Source: Imperialibacter roseus (GTDB taxonomy: Bacteria > Bacteroidota > Bacteroidia > Cytophagales > Cyclobacteriaceae). From it: a stretch of DNA of 64,000 nucleotides. The stretch is from the NCBI RefSeq assembly GCF_032999765.1, contig NZ_CP136051.1:2766417-2830416 (forward strand), given 5' to 3'. Below are positions 17,087-25,950 of this stretch, piece by piece. Position 1 is the first letter of the stretch, and each line of letters starts with the position of its first letter. The position numbers were made by a program, and so were the translations under genes. The notes beneath the pieces were generated by a model. The model had not been told where the DNA came from, searched no databases, and saw nothing but the letters and a program-made list of their open reading frames with translations.

Positions 17087-18109
17087 TTAATGCATCAACT
17101 TGTATACCAATTCTTTCATTAAATCCTCTTCACTTATAGAATTGCTGGTAACGCCCTTTACCTGAAGGTCAGCATTTTTCAGCAAATGGATATTGCGAAT
17201 AACCATCATAGCGCTGTAATTCCTGGCCGCCACCTTGTATTCTTTCACAAAGAACGGAGAAACTCCTATTTTTCGTGCAAGTTCGTCGTCCGACGCCTGG
17301 TTATTTTTGTGCAGTAGCAGCAGCTTGGTGAAATAAGTAAACAGAATCACCAAAAGGGGGATAACAGGGTGACTCTTTGTGTTGGCCCCAAAATACTGTA
17401 CTATTTGAAAGGCTTTTTTATGGTCTTTCATGCCAATGGCCTTCTGGAGCTCAAATTCGTTAAAATCTTTGCTGATCCCGACAAACCGCTGGATATGATG
17501 CTCGTCCACCACCGTATCGCCAGGCAGGTTTACCTTCACTTTCTTCAGCTCGTTATGTATCCTTTCCAGGTTGTTACCAATGTGCTCAGAAAGCATATAC
17601 ACGGCCTTTTCGCTCAGTTTTAGCTGAAGGTCGGCAGCAAACACCTTGATCCAGTCGGGCACCTTGTTGTCGTAAATCCTTTTCTCGGCCAGCACCACGC
17701 AGGCTTTCTCCAATTCCTTGGCCAGCTTTTTCCGGGCATCAATTGTTTTGTATTTGTAACAGAACACCAGCACGGTGCTTATGTTGGGCTTTTCCAGATA
17801 AGCAGTAAGGGCTTTTTCGCCTTCCTCTCTATTCAAATCGGCAATATCCTGGGCTTCTTTCACAAGCACCACCCGTCGCTCCGCCATCATCGGAAACTGC
17901 CTGGCGTGGTTCAAAATATCTATGATCTTATTTTCCTTGCCGTAGAGAACTGTTTGGTTAAAACCCTTGAGCCCCTCATCGAGCGCATGCTGTTCAATAT
18001 AGTCGGCTATAGAATCAATAAAGAAGGGTTCTTCTCCCTGGAGCCAATAGATGGGAGCATAGGTATTAGATTTTACGTCTTTGAGAATTTCGTGATAGCC
18101 TTTAGGCAT
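17087..18109 (-). CDS. holA: DNA polymerase III delta subunit
   Basis: 340 aa, normal family length. HolA opens and loads the sliding clamp as part of the clamp loader. Recognisable parts: YWLQGEEPFFIDSIADYIE near residue 22, the RQFPMMAERRVVLVKEAQ strand, YKTIDARKKLAKELEK, and the helical C-terminal domain (LVILFTYFTKLLLLHKNNQASDDELARKIGVSPFFVKEYKVAARNY). It is the first gene of the minus-strand run, 29 bp before the large TPR gene. Confidence 0.93.
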   Translation of the reverse strand: MPKGYHEILKDVKSNTYAPIYWLQGEEPFFIDSIADYIEQHALDEGLKGFNQTVLYGKENKIIDILNHARQFPMMAERRVVLVKEAQDIADLNREEGEKALTAYLEKPNISTVLVFCYKYKTIDARKKLAKELEKACVVLAEKRIYDNKVPDWIKVFAADLQLKLSEKAVYMLSEHIGNNLERIHNELKKVKVNLPGDTVVDEHHIQRFVGISKDFNEFELQKAIGMKDHKKAFQIVQYFGANTKSHPVIPLLVILFTYFTKLLLLHKNNQASDDELARKIGVSPFFVKEYKVAARNYSAMMVIRNIHLLKNADLQVKGVTSNSISEEDLMKELVYKLMH

Positions 18110-18453
18110 GAAAAGCGGATTGATTTATTCGGCTGCTAAGATAGTTACTTCGAACAAAAGTGAAGACTGCCCTTTCAGGATTATCTCCATTTCGCCCATA
18201 AAAGGTAAGATTTGGTTCGATCTTCCATTTTATCTCTAAAAATGTATGAGAGACACAAAAAATTACATTCATAGAAAAAGGCATTTAATGGTACTCAACA
18301 GCCAATACTTGCTCTATTTCAACGCCAGCGCCTTTCTATTTGGCAAGAATCACGTAAAACCTTACACCGATAATACTTCACTTTAAATGAGCAAATACGC
18401 TGGTTTGAGGCAACCTACCTTTGAAATATCAAAAAACAAAAAACTTTACAGCT
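18110..18453. other. Gene-poor stretch upstream of holA and the micro-genes
   Basis: About 340 bp between divergent holA and the first micro-gene. A 32-codon frame (18288-18386) has no support. A -7 element TACCTTTG is at 18416-18423. Confidence 0.5.
18416..18423 (+). promoter_or_regulatory. Candidate -7 element of the micro-gene pair
   Basis: TACCTTTG fits TAnnTTTG and lies 30 bp upstream of the first micro-gene ATG. No good -33 TTTG is present at 19-21 bp, so confidence is moderate. Confidence 0.4.
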
Positions 18454-18549
18454 ATGAGAATTCAACACAGATTTGCCGACTTCAATCACCTGGGATTAAT
18501 GATCGTTGAAATGTTCAGAGGGAAAAGAAAGAAGAATCACTCTATCTAA
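18454..18549 (+). CDS. Micro-protein A (31 aa), paralogue of the next one
   Basis: A 31-codon frame starting at ATG 18454 and ending at TAA 18549. Its product contains FNHLGLMIVEMFRGKRKK. A second frame about 110 bp downstream codes for the same core with many synonymous DNA differences, which is the main reason to accept both as real genes. The protein is short, with a hydrophobic patch (LGLMIVEMF) and a basic tail, so it could be an amphipathic membrane- or nucleic-acid-contacting peptide; the family is not recognised. A -7 promoter motif precedes it. Confidence 0.55.
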   Translation: MRIQHRFADFNHLGLMIVEMFRGKRKKNHSI

Positions 18550-18659
18550 AAAGGCTTCGGCGACTATTCCGGCTGTACCGGTAAGACGAAACACCAGTTG
18601 GTCGTTTTTTATCCATCAACAGTTTAGTAGATCATACTTTTACAAAAAACCTAGAAATC

Positions 18660-18752
18660 ATGAGAGTAAAATCAGCAATCAGAGACTTAAATCATTTGGG
18701 AATGATGATCGTAGAAATCTTCAGAGGAAAGAAGAAGATGGCCTCCAAATAA
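18660..18752 (+). CDS. Micro-protein B (30 aa), paralogue of the previous one
   Basis: A 30-codon frame from ATG 18660 to TAA 18752. It shares the pattern NHLGxMIVExFRGKxKK with the upstream copy while codons differ (for example AAT CAC CTG versus AAT CAT TTG), as expected if the peptide is under selection. The middle is LNHLGMMIVEIFRGKKK, with a basic C-terminus. Function is unknown. It is too short for standard gene callers. Confidence 0.55.
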   Translation: MRVKSAIRDLNHLGMMIVEIFRGKKKMASK

Positions 18753-19101
18753 TAATTCTCTAAAAGTACAGACAGAAATATTTTGTACTTTTAGAGGAAA
18801 ACTTTCTCGAAAACTCGCCTACGGGACATCGTGCAGATACAGATCATAACAAAAGTAACCGAAACCGACAAGTTGCTTCATGCTGTAGTGTATGATAACC
18901 TGGAGTTTTTTGAGTTAAAGCTCGAAACTAAAGATATTTAAGGGTGAAGAGCATTTGGCTATATAAATAGTCATATGGTTTGTTGCAAAATTTATAATTT
19001 GAAAAAAAGTAACAATAAATTTTGCAGACAAAGATTACAATTTGCGATTATTACACAGTAAATTGTTCATCTGAACAAGTTCACTCTAAAACGACAGACT
19101 A
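18753..19101. other. Gene-poor stretch before the TerB-like gene
   Basis: 349 bp. The only frame of note is a GTG-initiated 36-codon frame (18831-18941) without homology or promoter. The region is AT-rich just before 19102 and probably holds the promoter of the TerB-like gene, but no clean -7 motif is seen. Confidence 0.4.
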
Positions 19102-19497
19102 ATGAATGTTAGAAAACACCTGAGTGCCCTGATAGGACTTGCACTTGTTGACCATGACTTTTCAGATAATGAGAAGCATTTAATACTGTCTATTGGGAAG
19201 GCACACAAAATAAGTGAGAGGGAGATAGAGGAGTTGATTCTGCGTCCGGAAAAGGTAGATATGGACTCGTTAAATGACGACCAGAAATTTGAGCTACTTT
19301 ATGATTTGGTGTTGTTGATGAAAGTTGACAGAGAGGTATATTACAGTGAGATTAACTATTGCCAGGAAATAGCTACAAGGCTTGGTTTTGACAAAGCAGT
19401 AATCGCTGAGCTCTCTTCGAAAATATATTCTGATCCAGCCATAACCTCTGACAAAGCGCATTTAAGACAGAAAGTTCTTGCGTTTAAGAAAGTATAA
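19102..19497 (+). CDS. TerB-like protein
   Basis: A 131-aa all-helical protein. The N-terminal LSALIGLALVDHDFSDNEKHLILSIGKAHKISEREIEELI has the acidic helix pattern (VDxDFSxxE) of the TerB/TerB-like fold, which often binds metal ions. There is no signal peptide. It stands alone and is followed by a strong terminator. Tellurite resistance should not be inferred, because TerB-like domains occur in many settings. Confidence 0.65.
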   Translation: MNVRKHLSALIGLALVDHDFSDNEKHLILSIGKAHKISEREIEELILRPEKVDMDSLNDDQKFELLYDLVLLMKVDREVYYSEINYCQEIATRLGFDKAVIAELSSKIYSDPAITSDKAHLRQKVLAFKKV

Positions 19498-19520
19498 CGG
19501 AATGAAAGACGTTAAATATG

Positions 19521-19545
19521 AGGCTCACCTGGTGAGCCTTTTTTT
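19521..19545 (+). terminator. Rho-independent terminator of the TerB-like gene
   Basis: AGGCTCA and TGAGCCT form a 7-bp stem (up to 9 bp of complementarity) with a 5-nt loop, followed by seven T residues. It overlaps the 3' end of the convergent MaoC gene by a few bases. Confidence 0.8.
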
Positions 19546-19996
19546 ATGCCTTCAGCAGGGTAATAGTTTCCGCAACAAGAGCATCTTTCGTGCTCCCCGC
19601 CAACTCCAGGTTATTTTTGGTGAACAGCTTGATGCCCGAAGCGGCCACCTCAATTTTCAACAGTTTTGTTTTCAACCGTACCCTTGAGTTTACAGGCACG
19701 GGAGCAAGAAATCTCACCTTCTCGCTGCCATAGTTAATTGTCATACTACCAAGCTTAAACTCGACAAGTTGCGACTTCAGCCTGGGAAGAAGAGATAGCA
19801 GGAAGAAGCCATGAACGATGGTGCTGCCAAAGGCTGAAGCAGCGGCCCTGGCAGTGTCCACATGGATCCACTGGTGGTCGCCCGTAGCAGTTGCAAAAGC
19901 ATTGATCATGTCCTGATCTATTTTCAGCCAGTCAGACGTTCCTATCTCCTGCCCCACCAAGGCCTCCATCTGCCCTATGCTGGTAATCTCGATCAT
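19544..19996 (-). CDS. MaoC-like hot-dog hydratase
   Basis: 150 aa. It has the R-specific enoyl-CoA hydratase motif: INAFATATGDHQWIHVDTARAAAS with the catalytic Asp and His (DHQWIH), then FGSTIVHGFFLLSLLPRL, which matches MaoC/NodN-type proteins. It probably hydrates an enoyl-CoA. Its start overlaps the stop of the upstream permease gene by 4 bp (ATGA type), so the two are translationally coupled. Confidence 0.88.
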   Translation of the reverse strand: MIEITSIGQMEALVGQEIGTSDWLKIDQDMINAFATATGDHQWIHVDTARAAASAFGSTIVHGFFLLSLLPRLKSQLVEFKLGSMTINYGSEKVRFLAPVPVNSRVRLKTKLLKIEVAASGIKLFTKNNLELAGSTKDALVAETITLLKA

Positions 19997-21333
19997 TGGT
20001 CTTTCTTTGAATTGACTTTTCTTAACAGCAGAAAAATGGGAAATCCGGCTAACAAAAACAAAGTACTCACCAGGGCCGCCATCGGGTTTTCCAAAAGAGC
20101 ATTAAAAGAAACGATGAGGAGAAAAAGTATGAACACTGCCGGAATGACCGGATAGAGTGGCACCTTGAATCCATTGTACGACTCGTCTTTCATCTTTTTC
20201 CGGAGCACAAAAATGGCAGCCGCCGCCGTTGCCAATATCAACGTATCATTGAACATCACCAGGTTGATGATCTGATCGAACTTGCCCTGGGTAATGATGA
20301 AGAACAGCACCAGACCGGTAAATATCGACAGAGCAAACTCCTGCACCTGTGTTTTTGGGTTAACTTTCATAAACAGCCGGGGAACGGCATCGTCCTGGGC
20401 CATGGCGTGGTAGGCCCTGGGTAGCTGCATCAGGGTGGCATTGATAAAGCCCAGCACAGAAATAAAGATGGTGACAGACACTATCCTTCTTCCCACTTCG
20501 CCAAACACCACCTCAGCCATGTCGGCTGCAATGAGGTTGGCAGACTTAACCCCTTCAAAGCCGAGTACCGCCACGTAACCCACGTTGATGGACAAATAGA
20601 GAAAGAATATAATGGCCACCCCCCCTATCACCGCCCTCGGAAAATTCTTTCTGGGATTGATCACGTCGCCACCCATATTCATGATCGACTGATAGCCACC
20701 ACAGGTATAAAAGACGGATATCAGAGCGATGCCAATGCCTGCGAAATTGAATGCGGAAGGCTCTGCTTTAACAGCAACCGGTGCCACTTCCGGTGCAAGA
20801 AGCCCCAAAAGGCTAAAAAGCAAGATCATCACAATCTTGATCACCGTAATTGCATTCAATACCCTGGCTCCCATCTTAAGCCCAGCAAAATTGATAAGAA
20901 ACAGTAGCAAGATGATCATTCCGGCAAGCCACTGAAGGCCTGTTTCGCCCTGAAAGAAGTCCAGAGGAATAAAAGGTTGGATATATTCCGAGCCAAGTAT
21001 CGCCACTGCAGCCATACCAGCACCCTGCACCAGAATAATTCCTATCCAGTTGAGCATAAAGGCCAGCGCAGGGTGGAAACTTTCTGACACGATCTTATAG
21101 TAGCCGCCAGCCATGGGCTTCCGGCAACCAATTTCAGCATACGTCAAGCCCCCGAACAGCGCTATTACACCGCCTATTACCCAGGCGAGAAAGAAAGCAG
21201 ACTCGGAGCCTGCCGCATTGGCTACCAGAGAGGGCGTGCGGAAAATACCTATCCCTATCACCAGGCTAACCACTATCATGGTGGTGTCGAACAAACCGAG
21301 TTTCGGCTCTATGTCGTTGATCTTGTCTTTCAT
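19993..21333 (-). CDS. APC-family amino-acid permease
   Basis: 446 aa from the ATG at 21333 (MKDKINDIEPKLGLFD); the frame is open to 21381 but the longer N-terminus is not family-like. About 12 membrane helices are visible. The first helix carries the IGIGIFRTPSLVANAAGS substrate-binding motif, followed by GLTYAEIGCRKPMAGGYYKIVSESF, characteristic of APC/LAT-type exchangers and permeases. Substrate specificity cannot be inferred. The 4-bp overlap with the MaoC gene indicates an operon. Confidence 0.9.
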   Translation of the reverse strand: MKDKINDIEPKLGLFDTTMIVVSLVIGIGIFRTPSLVANAAGSESAFFLAWVIGGVIALFGGLTYAEIGCRKPMAGGYYKIVSESFHPALAFMLNWIGIILVQGAGMAAVAILGSEYIQPFIPLDFFQGETGLQWLAGMIILLLFLINFAGLKMGARVLNAITVIKIVMILLFSLLGLLAPEVAPVAVKAEPSAFNFAGIGIALISVFYTCGGYQSIMNMGGDVINPRKNFPRAVIGGVAIIFFLYLSINVGYVAVLGFEGVKSANLIAADMAEVVFGEVGRRIVSVTIFISVLGFINATLMQLPRAYHAMAQDDAVPRLFMKVNPKTQVQEFALSIFTGLVLFFIITQGKFDQIINLVMFNDTLILATAAAAIFVLRKKMKDESYNGFKVPLYPVIPAVFILFLLIVSFNALLENPMAALVSTLFLLAGFPIFLLLRKVNSKKDQ

Positions 21334-21464
21334 TGTTGCCGAAAATAGGTATTTCGCAGCAACAAATTGTACACTGCCCAATCAAAGGCATGATTCGACT
21401 TTAAATGGAGCAAATTCATGCTATGGCTGTATTATTTAGCTATCTTCCCCTAAAAAGATGTCTA

Positions 21465-22232
21465 ATGACTATTCAGGAAAAATTCAGGCTCGATGGAAAA
21501 GTAGCTGTGATTACCGGGGCCAGCAAAGGTATTGGTGAAGCCATGGCCCTGGCTCTCGGGCAAGCAGGAGCGAAAGTAGTTGTGAGCAGTCGCAAACAGG
21601 ACGCAGTAAAAGAGGTCGCCGAAAAACTAAAGGCAGAGGGCATTGAAGCCATAGGCGTAGCTGCCAATGCCGGCGACAAAGGTGATTTGGAAAACCTGCT
21701 GAAGGCGACGGAAAAAGCATTTGGAGGCGTCGACATTATCATCAACAACGCAGCCACCAATCCGGTGTTTGGCCCTGTAGTGCAAACAGATGAAGCCGCC
21801 TTTGACAAAATCATGCAGGTGAATGTAAAGGGCCCCTTTATGCTAAGCAAGCTGGCTTTTCCCATCATGAAACAACGTGGAGGCGGCTCTATTATCAACA
21901 TCAGTAGTATTGAAGGCCTCAGCCCTGAGCCATTCATGGGCATGTATGCGGTAAGCAAGGCCGCACTTATTTCGCTCACAAAGGTGTTTGCACGGGAATG
22001 GGGCGCAGCTGGCATCAGGGCCAACGTCATCTGTCCGGGGCTGATCCAAACCAAGTTCAGCCAGGGTCTTTGGGCCAACGAGGCCATTCTCAACAAAATG
22101 ATCAAAGAGCTCCCTATTTCGAGAATTGGTCAGTCAGATGAAATGGCAGGACTGGCGCTGTATCTGGCCTCCGAAGCTTCCAGCTATACCACTGGTGGTG
22201 TGTTTGTGGCCGACGGAGGGTATACAATCTAA
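21465..22232 (+). CDS. Short-chain dehydrogenase/reductase
   Basis: 255 aa from ATG 21465 (MTIQEKFRLDGKVAVITG); the frame extends upstream to 21405 but the N-terminal Rossmann start fits the later ATG. Visible: TGASKGIG (residues 17-24), the NNAA motif, catalytic Ser in INISSIEGL, and Tyr-x3-Lys in MYAVSKAAL. NAD(P)-dependent oxidoreductase of the classical SDR type. The C-terminal GGVFVADGGYTI is typical. It is divergent from the permease gene. The substrate is unknown; FabG-like and glucose-dehydrogenase-like members look similar. Confidence 0.9.
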   Translation: MTIQEKFRLDGKVAVITGASKGIGEAMALALGQAGAKVVVSSRKQDAVKEVAEKLKAEGIEAIGVAANAGDKGDLENLLKATEKAFGGVDIIINNAATNPVFGPVVQTDEAAFDKIMQVNVKGPFMLSKLAFPIMKQRGGGSIINISSIEGLSPEPFMGMYAVSKAALISLTKVFAREWGAAGIRANVICPGLIQTKFSQGLWANEAILNKMIKELPISRIGQSDEMAGLALYLASEASSYTTGGVFVADGGYTI

Positions 22233-22334
22233 ATCTGGGAATCGCTGCAAATTAAGAAACGGACAAGTAGTATTAAACAGGCTTGATTCGGAGAAGAATA
22301 TTGAAATAGAAAATGCAAAAATTTGGAAAAACAC

Positions 22335-22342
22335 TAGTTTTG
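22335..22342 (+). promoter_or_regulatory. Candidate -7 element upstream of yebC
   Basis: TAGTTTTG matches TAnnTTTG and lies 32 bp upstream of the yebC ATG. No -33 element is seen at the standard distance. Confidence 0.4.
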
Positions 22343-22374
22343 CGGTTCGCATCTGATTTTTGAAATAGAAATAT

Positions 22375-23085
22375 ATGGGAAGAGCATTTGAATTCAGGAA
22401 AGCCAGAAAATTCAAAAGGTGGGGCCAAATGGCTAAAACATTCACCAGAATAGGCAAAGACATCGTTATTGCCGTGAAGGCGAGCGGCCCCGATCCCAGC
22501 ACAAACTCCAGGCTTCGTGCCCTGATCCAAAATGCCAAGGCCGCCAACATGCCCAAAGACAACATCGACAGGGCGATTAAAAGGGCGATTTCCAAAGAGG
22601 AAAAAGATTACAAAGAGGTGGTTTACGAGGGCTATGGCCCCTATGGCGTGGCGATAGTGGTAGAAACTGCCACTGACAACCCCACCAGAACCGTGGCCAA
22701 CGTAAGACATGCCTTTACCAAATACGGCGGCTCGCTTGGTACCAGTGGCTGCCTTGATTTCCTTTTTGACAGAAAAAGCGTTTTCAAAATTGTGACCCCT
22801 GAAAACGTTGACCTGGAAGAGCTGGAACTGGAAATGATAGATCTGGGCGTGGAAGAAGTGGAAGCCGAAGAGGAAAACGTGGTGCTGTATGGCACTTTCG
22901 AATCATATGGCGCTATTCAGCACTACCTGGAAGAAAAGGGATATGAAATAGTGAACTCCGAGTTTGAACGCATTCCGGTCGACACCAAAGAGCTGACTGA
23001 AGAGCAAGAAGCCGAAGTTCAAAAGATTTTTGAAAAGTTCGATGAAGACGACGATGTGCAGAACTATTTTCATAATATGAAATAG
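22375..23085 (+). CDS. YebC/PmpR family protein
   Basis: 236 aa, full length. The N-terminus MGRAFEFRKARKFKRWGQMAKTFTRIGKDIVIAVK is a close variant of the usual MAGHSKWANIKHRK start, as seen in Bacteroidota. It continues with NSRLRALIQNAKAANMPKDNIDRAIKRA and EGYGPYGVAIVVETATDNPTRTVANVRHAF, which are diagnostic. Members have been described as transcriptional regulators and, for the YebC2 group, as factors helping ribosomes at proline stretches. It is followed by a bidirectional terminator. Confidence 0.93.
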   Translation: MGRAFEFRKARKFKRWGQMAKTFTRIGKDIVIAVKASGPDPSTNSRLRALIQNAKAANMPKDNIDRAIKRAISKEEKDYKEVVYEGYGPYGVAIVVETATDNPTRTVANVRHAFTKYGGSLGTSGCLDFLFDRKSVFKIVTPENVDLEELELEMIDLGVEEVEAEEENVVLYGTFESYGAIQHYLEEKGYEIVNSEFERIPVDTKELTEEQEAEVQKIFEKFDEDDDVQNYFHNMK

Positions 23086-23100
23086 TCGCTACTGATGTAA

Positions 23101-23138
23101 AACAAGAAAGGCCCGGGTTCGGGCCTTTCTTGTTTTAG
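23101..23138. terminator. Bidirectional terminator between yebC and the DUF2911 gene
   Basis: A perfect 15-bp stem (23101-23115 with 23120-23134) and 4-nt loop, with A-rich and T-rich flanks, sits between two convergent genes and can serve both. Confidence 0.9.
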
Positions 23139-23166
23139 TGGGCTAAAGACTTTAAAATAGCCTCCT

Positions 23167-24315
23167 TTAGTTAATATCCTCTCCTTTTTCCAGCTTGGCT
23201 ATGCCCGCAGTAAGCGCATCTTTGTTGGGCTGATCAGGGGCGTTGGCTAATGCTAACTTAGCGTATTTAAGCGCCGATTTGTAGTTACCCACAGCGGAGT
23301 ATCCACGGGCCAGCCCGAAGTTCACCGGCCAGGTTTTTGGGTTCTTTTTAGCATTGAACTGGAACACCTCCAGGGCCTTTTGCTTTTCTCCCTGAGAGAT
23401 CAGCTGACGACCGTAGGCATGTACCTGGAAAACGCTTGCCGTTGGATGGTTAATGGCTTTGTCCATTACATTCGCAGCCTCCTCCTTTTTACCCAACGCC
23501 GTTAGCACACCTGCCTTGGCAGAAAGGGTGGTGAAGTTCTCTTCGCCAATAAAAGAGTTGGTTGAAGCCGCTTCCGCCCAGGTAAGGGCCTCCTGCAGAT
23601 TGATGTTTTTCGATAAGCAAAACTGCACCGCAGCTACCCTATTTTGCCAGTTGAAGCCCGGAGCATTCTCCATCTCTTCCCTGATTTTTGCCAGGTATAA
23701 GTCGTTCATGTTTGGCACCGATATTTTGAAAGGCACCATCAACTCATCCCAATACAGTGCTGCCACGGTAAACTCGGGCTGCCTGTCGATGAACTCATAG
23801 CTTAACCACTCATGGTAAGGAGCCCCTTTTGGCTGCACCTCCACCCTCAGGGCGTCGTCTTTGGCATCGTAGAAATAGCTTCCCCAGGCTGTTGAGTTGT
23901 TGGAAAGGATAAGTGTCCATGGCTTGTCTTTCTCGATAATCATATGAAGCCCGTAGGTGCCTGCCTTTATCGCTTTGCCCTCTACTTCCATGTCGTGAGA
24001 AAAGGTAATCGTTGTATTCTGGTTGGCGCCAGCTCTCCAGGGAGAAGCTGTGCTGGTACCAAAGCCAAGGTTGTTGAGTCCGTAGGGCTCAAGCTGGCCC
24101 CATATTTTACCTTTTCTGTCGGCACCATTAGGAGCAGTAACGTCAGGGCTATTGTAGTTGATGGTCACAGAGGCAATAGAGCCTATGTACTGGGTAACAA
24201 TTGATTTTTGGTTGTCGCCACTAGGCGGCAAGGTGATTCCCTGCGCAAAAAGACCAGTGACACATAAAAATGCCAGGGCCGTCAACAGGCCCAACTTTCT
24301 TGTAGAGTTGTTCAT
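23167..24315 (-). CDS. Secreted DUF2911 protein with TPR tail
   Basis: 382 aa with a signal peptide (LGLLTALAFLCVTGLFAQG). Residues about 35-190 match DUF2911 (VTINYNSPDVTAPNGADRKGKIWGQLEPYG, ...WRAGANQNTTITFSHDMEVEGKAIKAGTYGLHMI, WTLILSNNSTAWGSYFYDAKDDALRVEV). The C-terminal part is TPR-like (KALEVFQFNAKKNPKTWPVNFGLARGYSAVGNYKSALKYAKLAL). The domain is widespread in Bacteroidota and probably periplasmic; its molecular role is unknown. Confidence 0.88.
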   Translation of the reverse strand: MNNSTRKLGLLTALAFLCVTGLFAQGITLPPSGDNQKSIVTQYIGSIASVTINYNSPDVTAPNGADRKGKIWGQLEPYGLNNLGFGTSTASPWRAGANQNTTITFSHDMEVEGKAIKAGTYGLHMIIEKDKPWTLILSNNSTAWGSYFYDAKDDALRVEVQPKGAPYHEWLSYEFIDRQPEFTVAALYWDELMVPFKISVPNMNDLYLAKIREEMENAPGFNWQNRVAAVQFCLSKNINLQEALTWAEAASTNSFIGEENFTTLSAKAGVLTALGKKEEAANVMDKAINHPTASVFQVHAYGRQLISQGEKQKALEVFQFNAKKNPKTWPVNFGLARGYSAVGNYKSALKYAKLALANAPDQPNKDALTAGIAKLEKGEDIN

Positions 24316-24584
24316 AGATGTTTGTTTGTTATTAAAAAAAGCTCTTGACGGTCTGTCAAAAAAAACCTACCTCTAAAGGAGGTGGATAAAAATCAATAAC
24401 GTTAGCTACGGTTGTGGGGTTGGTACTATTCCACTATTAATGTCAATAAGTTGAAATAGAATAATGGTCTAACAGCCCGAATGAGTTTGGCCCCTATATT
24501 GACAGAAAAAGAATTGCTTAGCGATATACAGAAGGCTGATGTTGCTTAAACGTTTTGACAGGGGAAAAATCCAAACGCACTGTG

Positions 24585-25121
24585 TTACCTTAAATCCTGC
24601 CCGGGCCGCTTGCCTGTAATGCCCCTGTAGTAAGCCATGATTCGTTCCATGTCCGTTTCCATTTCTCCAGGCATAAAAGGCTCAAGCATTTCCACTCTTC
24701 TTCGCTTAAAATCAAAGCTCACCAAAACGATCGGGATATTGGCAGCTTTGGCAATCCTCCAAAACCCTGTTTTAAGTCTCTCAACTTTCTTCCTGGTTCC
24801 TTCTGGTGCCAGCGCAATCGAGAATGCATCCTTTGAGTTAAACAGGTCAACCACCGACTCCACAAGGCCGGCGGCATTGGTTCTGTCGACAGGATAACCA
24901 CCCAGCCAGCGAAGGATTACGCTCAGGGGAAACCAGAAAAGCTCTTTTTTACCTAAATATTTTGTGTCCAGCCGAAAAATAGAGCGGGCAGCTACACCCA
25001 CAAAAAAGTCCCAGAAGCTGGTATGAGGGGCCACTATAATGATGAATTTTTTATCCGTGGGCTTTGTACCCACAGCCTCCCAGCCCAAAAGCCAAAACAT
25101 AAATCTAAAAACCGCTCTCAT
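24585..25121 (-). CDS. 1-acyl-glycerol-3-phosphate acyltransferase-like protein
   Basis: A 178-aa member of the PlsC-like acyltransferase superfamily. The HX4D motif is His33...Asp38 (HTSFWD), and the PEGTR motif is present (LAPEGTRKKVERLKTGFWRIAKAANIPIVLVSFDF). It probably acylates a glycerolipid at the inner membrane, although short relatives have unassigned substrates. It is 23 bp downstream of the patatin gene on the same strand, so both may act in lipid turnover. Confidence 0.87.
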   Translation of the reverse strand: MRAVFRFMFWLLGWEAVGTKPTDKKFIIIVAPHTSFWDFFVGVAARSIFRLDTKYLGKKELFWFPLSVILRWLGGYPVDRTNAAGLVESVVDLFNSKDAFSIALAPEGTRKKVERLKTGFWRIAKAANIPIVLVSFDFKRRRVEMLEPFMPGEMETDMERIMAYYRGITGKRPGQDLR

Positions 25122-25144
25122 CAGGTCAGATGTTGTTTATATCC

Positions 25145-25921
25145 TCAAGATACGTCCTGTTTCAATTTCGACAACACGGATTTGTTGGAAAGAAGGTCGG
25201 AGGCATAGTCGTAACCCACCTGAAAAATTTGTTTGGCTTTTCTAAAGTCGAACACATGAAAGTTTATTAGCTCGGTTGGCTCAATAAACAAATCGCATTT
25301 GGGCTTTCTTGCCGCAACATTCTCGTTGATGGCAAGCAGCAAGCTACGTTCCATCAGGCGCCGCATATTGCGCCCCTGGTATTGATCAGAAATAGGGTTA
25401 CAATGAACGCCCACAATTCTGTCGACATTGCCCAGCAATGGTTCCACCGGCAGGTTGTTTACCACGCCCCCATCCATGTATAGCTCATTGTCAATAGCCA
25501 TGGGCTCGTACACCACCGGAATGCAACACGACGCCAGCACGGGGCGCATGAGCTCTCCCGCTGAAAACACCCGTATTTTACCTGTCCTCACGTTAGTAGC
25601 AGACACGTAAAAAGGTGTTTCCAGGTCAGTAAAAACTGCTTCTCCAAAATAGGGTTTTATGATCGATTCTACGCTGCCTATTTTGAACAGCCCCCTTATG
25701 TTGATGGCAGGCCTGAGGAATTTGTACACGCTTGTTCTGGTGAAGATTTCCAGGGCCTCGTCGGGAGAATAGCCTTTGGCCAGGAACAAGCCAGCCACGG
25801 CACCTGCCGATGTGCCCGAAATCACGTCAAAGTGAATGCCTTTTTCCAACATCGCTTTCACTACCCCAAGATGGGCAATACCCCTTGCGCCGCCCCCCGA
25901 TAAAGCCAAACCTGTTTTCAT
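25145..25921 (-). CDS. Patatin-like phospholipase (RssA type)
   Basis: 258 aa. The oxyanion loop GGGARGIAHLGV (residues 9-20), the nucleophile Ser38 in GTSAG, and the catalytic Asp in MDGGVVNNLPVEPL form the full patatin dyad. No signal peptide, so it should act on the cytoplasmic side as a lipid acyl hydrolase. It probably forms a transcript with the acyltransferase downstream. Confidence 0.92.
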   Translation of the reverse strand: MKTGLALSGGGARGIAHLGVVKAMLEKGIHFDVISGTSAGAVAGLFLAKGYSPDEALEIFTRTSVYKFLRPAINIRGLFKIGSVESIIKPYFGEAVFTDLETPFYVSATNVRTGKIRVFSAGELMRPVLASCCIPVVYEPMAIDNELYMDGGVVNNLPVEPLLGNVDRIVGVHCNPISDQYQGRNMRRLMERSLLLAINENVAARKPKCDLFIEPTELINFHVFDFRKAKQIFQVGYDYASDLLSNKSVLSKLKQDVS

Positions 25922-25950
25922 CTGTATAAAATTTGTTTTTCAGCGGCCAC

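Noticed and set aside
18288-18386. 32-codon frame upstream of the micro-gene pair
   Set aside because: Lacks the conserved core of the two micro-proteins and has no promoter motif or other support.
18831-18941. GTG-initiated 36-codon frame
   Set aside because: No ATG, no recognisable domain and no ribosome-binding site; may be noise or a fragment.
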